Shown: piece by piece, positions 60,188-64,000 of the stretch | How positions within the stretch are numbered: position 1 is the stretch's first letter | Layout: each line of letters opens with the position of its first letter | NCBI RefSeq assembly: GCF_000753795.1 | Contig: NZ_JPEO01000001.1 | Coordinates: 186,001-250,000, forward strand | Direction of reading: 5' to 3' | DNA length: 64,000 nucleotides | Source: Shewanella mangrovi | Lineage (GTDB): Bacteria; Pseudomonadota; Gammaproteobacteria; Enterobacterales; Shewanellaceae | Position numbers and translations under genes: made by a program | The notes under the pieces: generated by a model | What the model was told of the DNA's origin: nothing | The model's input: the letters and a program-made list of their open reading frames with translations, nothing else | Database searches by the model: none

Positions 60188-60919
60188 TTAGCCCAAATCA
60201 CCGAATCTGGATTGCAGAACGGAGATTGCGGTTAACGCTGCGGTTTCAGTTCGCAAGACTCTGGGACCCAGTAGGACATCGGTAAAGCCTTGTTGTTCGG
60301 TCATGGCGATTTCGTCATCTGACAGCCCACCTTCGGGGCCAATCAGCAATCGCACTCTTGGGGTTGTTAATGACAAGCCACCAATACCATGCTGCGCACG
60401 CGGATGCAGGTTGAGTTTTACTGCGGTGGTATCTTCGGCGCACCATTCCAGCAGATTCATTGCGGGGCGCACCACTGGCACTACGCTGCGTCCTGACTGC
60501 TCACAGGCACTGACCACAATCTTCTGCCATTGCTGAATTTTCTTCTCAAGCCGCTCACCATCAAGTTTGACGCCACAACGCTCTGAAAACAATGGGGTTA
60601 TGGTGTTCACGCCTAATTCCACTGACTTTTGCAGGGTAAAGTCCATGCGGTCACCGCGTGAAATGACTTGTCCAAGATGCAGATTGATCGGAGATTCAGA
60701 GGCGTTAGCACTGCATTGTTCAATGGTGACCGTGACGGCCTTCTTACCTGCGGCAGTGATAACAGCTAGGTAGTCGTTACCATCCCCATTAAACAGGCTA
60801 ATAGCTTGTCCTTCTGCCATACGCAGTACGCGGCCAATATGCGCACTCGCATCGGCATCAAGCGTGACTTCAGTATTGGCGGCTAAGGTGGTGGCTTGAT
60901 AAATACGGGGAACTCTCAT
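60188..60919 (-). CDS. rsmE: 16S rRNA (uracil(1498)-N3)-methyltransferase
   Basis: A 243-residue SPOUT-class methyltransferase that modifies U1498 of 16S rRNA. It begins MRVPRIYQ, has the PUA-like N-terminal domain, [22 protein letters not shown], and the SAM-knot motifs [14 protein letters not shown] and [25 protein letters not shown] upstream selects ATG 60919 over the frame start at 60940. It is the first gene of an rsmE-gshB-phosphatase run. Confidence 0.97.
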   Translation of the reverse strand: MRVPRIYQATTLAANTEVTLDADASAHIGRVLRMAEGQAISLFNGDGNDYLAVITAAGKKAVTVTIEQCSANASESPINLHLGQVISRGDRMDFTLQKSVELGVNTITPLFSERCGVKLDGERLEKKIQQWQKIVVSACEQSGRSVVPVVRPAMNLLEWCAEDTTAVKLNLHPRAQHGIGGLSLTTPRVRLLIGPEGGLSDDEIAMTEQQGFTDVLLGPRVLRTETAALTAISVLQSRFGDLG

Positions 60920-61091
60920 CTTAGATCCTGAAAAACGCAAACGGCAAAATTTGGTGGTGGCAATTTGGCATTGTGAAATGTCACGCGCTATAAATCGCCC
61001 AATCGCGACATTTTACCCAGTTAATGCCGTCAGGTGTAATCCTTTTCGACACCTGCAGCTAGACGCACATTTAAGCGTTTGCGCTTGATAT

Positions 61092-61646
61092 TTACTCGAG
61101 CGCCGCTTGGGTTAATGTTTGGCCGCAGCGACGACAGAGATATTGGGCTTGCTGGCGTTGTACTTTATTGTGGCGTCTGACACTTAATTCAACCCTGCCG
61201 CACTGACATTGGTAACTAATTCCTTTGGGAGTAACCGAGCTAACGTCAAATTGATGAGTCACGTTGCCTGGCAATTGAAAGACTTGTTGCATTAGCGTCT
61301 TCCATTCAACGCCATGAGGTTTGACTTTGCCATATAGCAAATAAGTTAACAGGTGACATATTTCGTGCGGCACAACTTCGGTCAGAAAGATATCGGCGTT
61401 CTCTTCTAACAGCACAGCATTAAAACGTAATTGTTGCTTAAGCGGATGTGCCGTCCCCGCGGCTTTGCCACGCAAGGCAAAATTGACGCTCGGACGCGGG
61501 AAAGAACGGTTAAGCGCTTGTTCGGCTTGCTGATAGCATGCTGTTACCCGCGCTAATACTGCCGCTTGATTAACCGTTTTAGCATGCGCAGATTTGGCGA
61601 CAGCGTTGGAGATTTGACGAGAAACAGTACGACCGGAAAACCACAT
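61092..61646 (-). CDS. sprT: SprT-like zinc metallopeptidase
   Basis: A 184-residue SprT-family protein. The zinc motif is HEICH (in VVPHEICHLLTYLLYG), followed by HGVEW, and a C-terminal zinc ribbon has CQC and CRRC pairs. The family is related to eukaryotic Spartan proteases, but the bacterial role is not firmly known. ATG 61646 is chosen because AGGTG lies 6 nt upstream; the frame begins with TTG 61661. It lies between rsmE and the C15-like gene and shows no operon overlap. Confidence 0.92.
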   Translation of the reverse strand: MWFSGRTVSRQISNAVAKSAHAKTVNQAAVLARVTACYQQAEQALNRSFPRPSVNFALRGKAAGTAHPLKQQLRFNAVLLEENADIFLTEVVPHEICHLLTYLLYGKVKPHGVEWKTLMQQVFQLPGNVTHQFDVSSVTPKGISYQCQCGRVELSVRRHNKVQRQQAQYLCRRCGQTLTQAALE

Positions 61647-61696
61647 AATACACCTAAACAATAGCCCGGCATCGACGACAGATACCGGGCCTCAGC

Positions 61697-62845
61697 TTAC
61701 AGTGTCGCGGCGGCTGCAGCAATCATCTGCTTCATTTGCTCCACGATTGCTTGTTCCATTTCGGCATCGTAACTGGTGAGCCTAGGGGTATGGATATGGC
61801 CAGTGGGAATAGGGCTACCGAGTTGATCTCGCAACAGGATTGAACGGTAAGATATCTCGTTCGAAAGATAACCACCGCCAGAGCCTTCAACTGAGGTGGC
61901 GTTTTGTAGCTCGGCCAGCGATGATGCTGTAAATGTGCCGCGCGATAGGGTGGTGACTTGGTGATTATCATTAATCGGCCAACGACCACTGACTTGCGCA
62001 ATCGCATTAACCGGCAGTGAGAACTCTACAAACTCAGGACCATTAAGGGTTTTGCCATCTAACATAGGTGCTTTCGGGTGGGTTTTATCTGCCCCAATGT
62101 AAACGTTACGGTTATCCGGTGCCTTAGCTGAACGATTACGACCAGGGAATCGTTCAATATCGAAGTTATCCCGTCCCATACTGACGGTGATGACCATGTC
62201 GACTTGTTTATCACGATATACCGGGGTCAGTAGGGATTCGATAATGCCTTCATCAAAATCGGCGAAACGCACCGGAATCATTACTGTTTCAATCTGTACA
62301 TTTTTACCATTGGCTTGAAAGCGGTAGCCATCTAACGCTAACGCGACTAAACCCGAGGGGTTACTTTGGTCGATGTGGCGATCAAGGAAAAAGGGATCAA
62401 AGCCGGTCAGAAGAATCTTAATATTGGTGTCATCCGCATACTCAATATCACTGAAACCGCGCGATGATTTCTCGACCGCTTTTATAAGAATTTGCTTCTG
62501 CCAGTCAGCAATGTTGAAGGCAGGCTTAGCATCGCTCAGCAGTTGGCGCATTTTCAGGCGTGACCAGTACAGCGAGCGATCATCAGGGTGGCCTGATTGC
62601 ACATCACGCACCGCTTGCTGCCATACGCGTTTACCTAATTGCGCTACCATCTGGGTGACTTTCAATTCATCATTTTGCCTGGCGTAGCTGGTGCCTAAAT
62701 CTTCGACAAAGGCCTGATAGCGGTCAACAACCTGCGGCATAGCGGTTGAGGCTGCGCCAATACGCTGCTCTTCTACACCAGCGTTGGCGGTAAGTGAAAC
62801 ACAACAACTTAGGAGTAATGTACTGAATAACAGCGGCTTGTGCAT
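61697..62845 (-). CDS. Secreted pyroglutamyl-peptidase-like protein (C15 fold) with Cys-to-Ser change
   Basis: A 382-residue protein with a signal peptide (about 1-22, ending TANA), a helical N-terminal region unlike Pcp (about 25-140), and a C15-like domain from about 145. The domain has ILLTGFDPF and NPSGL as in pyroglutamyl peptidase, a Glu in FDIERFPGRNR and ApDNRN, and a His in GHIHTP. The motif that normally carries the nucleophile (TAGTFVCNH in Pcp) reads GSGGGYLSNEIS, with Ser in place of Cys. It may be inactive, a serine-type variant, or a family with another role. AAGGAA selects ATG 62845. The export signal is also unusual for a C15 protein. Confidence 0.75.
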   Translation of the reverse strand: MHKPLLFSTLLLSCCVSLTANAGVEEQRIGAASTAMPQVVDRYQAFVEDLGTSYARQNDELKVTQMVAQLGKRVWQQAVRDVQSGHPDDRSLYWSRLKMRQLLSDAKPAFNIADWQKQILIKAVEKSSRGFSDIEYADDTNIKILLTGFDPFFLDRHIDQSNPSGLVALALDGYRFQANGKNVQIETVMIPVRFADFDEGIIESLLTPVYRDKQVDMVITVSMGRDNFDIERFPGRNRSAKAPDNRNVYIGADKTHPKAPMLDGKTLNGPEFVEFSLPVNAIAQVSGRWPINDNHQVTTLSRGTFTASSLAELQNATSVEGSGGGYLSNEISYRSILLRDQLGSPIPTGHIHTPRLTSYDAEMEQAIVEQMKQMIAAAAATL

Positions 62846-62974
62846 GGGACAGTTCCTTAGCAGCAACGTTTTTTAACAATTCCTTATCAGTTAAGTATGC
62901 ACCAGCATTTCGCTACATTAAAGCAGATAAGCCATTAATCTTAGATGATTTGTCGTGTCCGTTAGCGGTAAATG

Positions 62975-63886
62975 CTACATCATCATTGACTGAAGCGATT
63001 CTTGGCTGCCAAAGCGCTTGGTGAAAAAGTCGAGGAAGACACTGATATTGGTAGCCAACTGGCGACGACTGGAATAGACACCGTACACTTTAAAAGGCTC
63101 AATCGGCCATTCCTGCAGAAGTGGCACTAAGGTGCCGCTGGCAATTTCGTTCTTACAGACAGAGTTAGACAAAATTGCGATGCCAAAGTCATCCATCGCC
63201 ATGCGCTTCACCATGACGGAGCTGTTAACCCGTACACGGCGCTTAAAGCTGGCCATGGTTTTACGGTTGCCTTTCCCCAGCGGCCAAATCGGCGCCGAGC
63301 GCAAGGTGCCCAGTAAAATACCGTCATGTTGCGCCAGATCTTTAGGCGTTGCAGGTGTGCCTTTGGCTTTTAGATAGGCGGGGCTGGCGACCAAAATTGG
63401 CTGCCGTTCAAACAGCAATCTGGCCACGAGGTCTGAAGATTGTAGCGGCCCGTATTTAATGGCGATGTCGTAGCCTTCACCGACTAAACCTACTTCGGCA
63501 TCGGTAAACTGCACATCGAGTTCGATACCCGGATAAAGATGCATAAAGCCACTACACAGACTGGCAATGACTTCCTGATTGAAAGAAACCGGGATGGCAA
63601 TTCGCAATAATCCAGCCACATCATTGTGAGTATATTCAATGGTAGCCTTTGCGGCTTCCACTTCATTGGTTATATTTTCACAGTGCTGATAAAATAAGGC
63701 ACCAATCTGTGTCAGGCTGATTGAGCGCGTGTTACGTTGCAATAAACGTACGCCAAGTTCTTGCTCAAGCTGCGCAATTTTGCGACTGATAGTGGATTTT
63801 GGCAGACCCATTTCTCTGGCCGCTTGAGAGAAGCCTTCTGCTCTGACCACTGCAGCAAATAGCAGCATCCCATTCAAATCTGGCAT
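62975..63886 (-). CDS. LysR-family transcriptional regulator
   Basis: A 303-residue regulator. The N-terminal winged helix-turn-helix is about residues 1-60 (LLFAAVVRAEGFSQAAREMGLPKSTISRKIAQLEQELGVRLL, given here in parts), and the periplasmic-binding-like effector domain is about 90-295. It is the CrgA/YafC-like group with QRNTRSISLT after the HTH. The target is unknown. The usual divergent partner would be to the right of 63,900 and is outside the window. Confidence 0.92.
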   Translation of the reverse strand: MPDLNGMLLFAAVVRAEGFSQAAREMGLPKSTISRKIAQLEQELGVRLLQRNTRSISLTQIGALFYQHCENITNEVEAAKATIEYTHNDVAGLLRIAIPVSFNQEVIASLCSGFMHLYPGIELDVQFTDAEVGLVGEGYDIAIKYGPLQSSDLVARLLFERQPILVASPAYLKAKGTPATPKDLAQHDGILLGTLRSAPIWPLGKGNRKTMASFKRRVRVNSSVMVKRMAMDDFGIAILSNSVCKNEIASGTLVPLLQEWPIEPFKVYGVYSSRRQLATNISVFLDFFTKRFGSQESLQSMMM

Positions 63887-64000
63887 GTTTTTCTTACTGT
63901 CTCAAAAATGGAACAAAGTGTCTAAGCCAGTTTAATAGTAATTTTGAGTGCATCAAAGTTATATTTGATCGCTGTATCATAAATAAAGAGGCTTAGCAGA

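Overview
The window looks like a chromosomal segment of a Shewanella-type marine or freshwater gammaproteobacterium. The housekeeping genes on the right (rsmC, an alkaline phosphatase, gshB, rsmE, sprT) resemble Shewanella proteins and, as far as I recall, their order there. The TonB-dependent receptors and lipoproteins fit Alteromonadales. No rRNA, tRNA, prophage, transposase or CRISPR array was seen.

Layout. (1) 0.1-6.2 kb, all on the + strand: a small membrane protein, a quinone-oxidoreductase-like MDR enzyme, two paralogous tiny membrane/coiled-coil proteins, an RhlE-type DEAD-box helicase, a DUF89 protein and an SDR. (2) 6.3-18.7 kb: a secreted ricin-GH43 arabinanase facing an araB-araD-araA operon, then a HAD phosphatase, a lipoprotein aldose epimerase, a GH97 enzyme and a lipoprotein GH43-ricin enzyme. 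(3) 18.8-24.3 kb interrupts the sugar genes. It holds an EamA exporter, a MerR regulator with a flavodoxin-fold reductase, three copies of a 310-390 bp hairpin-rich repeat around an AT-rich gene of unknown function, and two small envelope proteins. (4) 24.5-52.5 kb resumes the arabinan genes: GH51 and GH43 arabinofuranosidases, an 1117-residue lipoprotein GH43 with two Ig-LamG modules, three tandem TonB-dependent receptors, a GPH symporter, a GH127/GH146 beta-L-arabinofuranosidase, a GH43 endo-arabinanase, an SSS symporter, a FadR-type GntR regulator, a sugar-dehydrogenase-like SDR, a TauE-like permease and an SMP-30 lactonase. (5) 52.6-64 kb: pirin, an M50 protease, a FapA/DUF342 protein, rsmC, alkaline phosphatase, gshB, rsmE, sprT, a pyroglutamyl-peptidase-like protein and a LysR regulator.

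How it works together. Regions 2 and 4 form a polysaccharide-utilisation locus for arabinose-rich glycans. Surface or periplasmic endo-arabinanases would cut arabinan, and three TonB-dependent receptors would import the oligomers. Periplasmic GH43, GH51, GH97 and GH127/146 enzymes would release arabinose, aldose epimerase would equilibrate anomers, and the GPH and SSS symporters would carry sugar into the cytoplasm. AraA, AraB and AraD would convert it to xylulose 5-phosphate. The SDR and lactonase suggest an oxidative side branch, but no aldonate dehydratase is visible. Reading the promoters by eye gives a shared palindrome, ATYRTAnTAYRAT. It lies upstream of most of these transcription units, including the GntR gene itself, which makes the GntR protein the likely regulator (AraR-like).

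The least expected signals are a conserved leader with a potential ribosome-site hairpin in front of all three receptors, terminator-like hairpins inside the first 35 codons of the GH127/146 and lactonase frames, the hairpin-array repeat family around an unknown gene, and a pyroglutamyl-peptidase-like protein with serine at the usual catalytic cysteine position.
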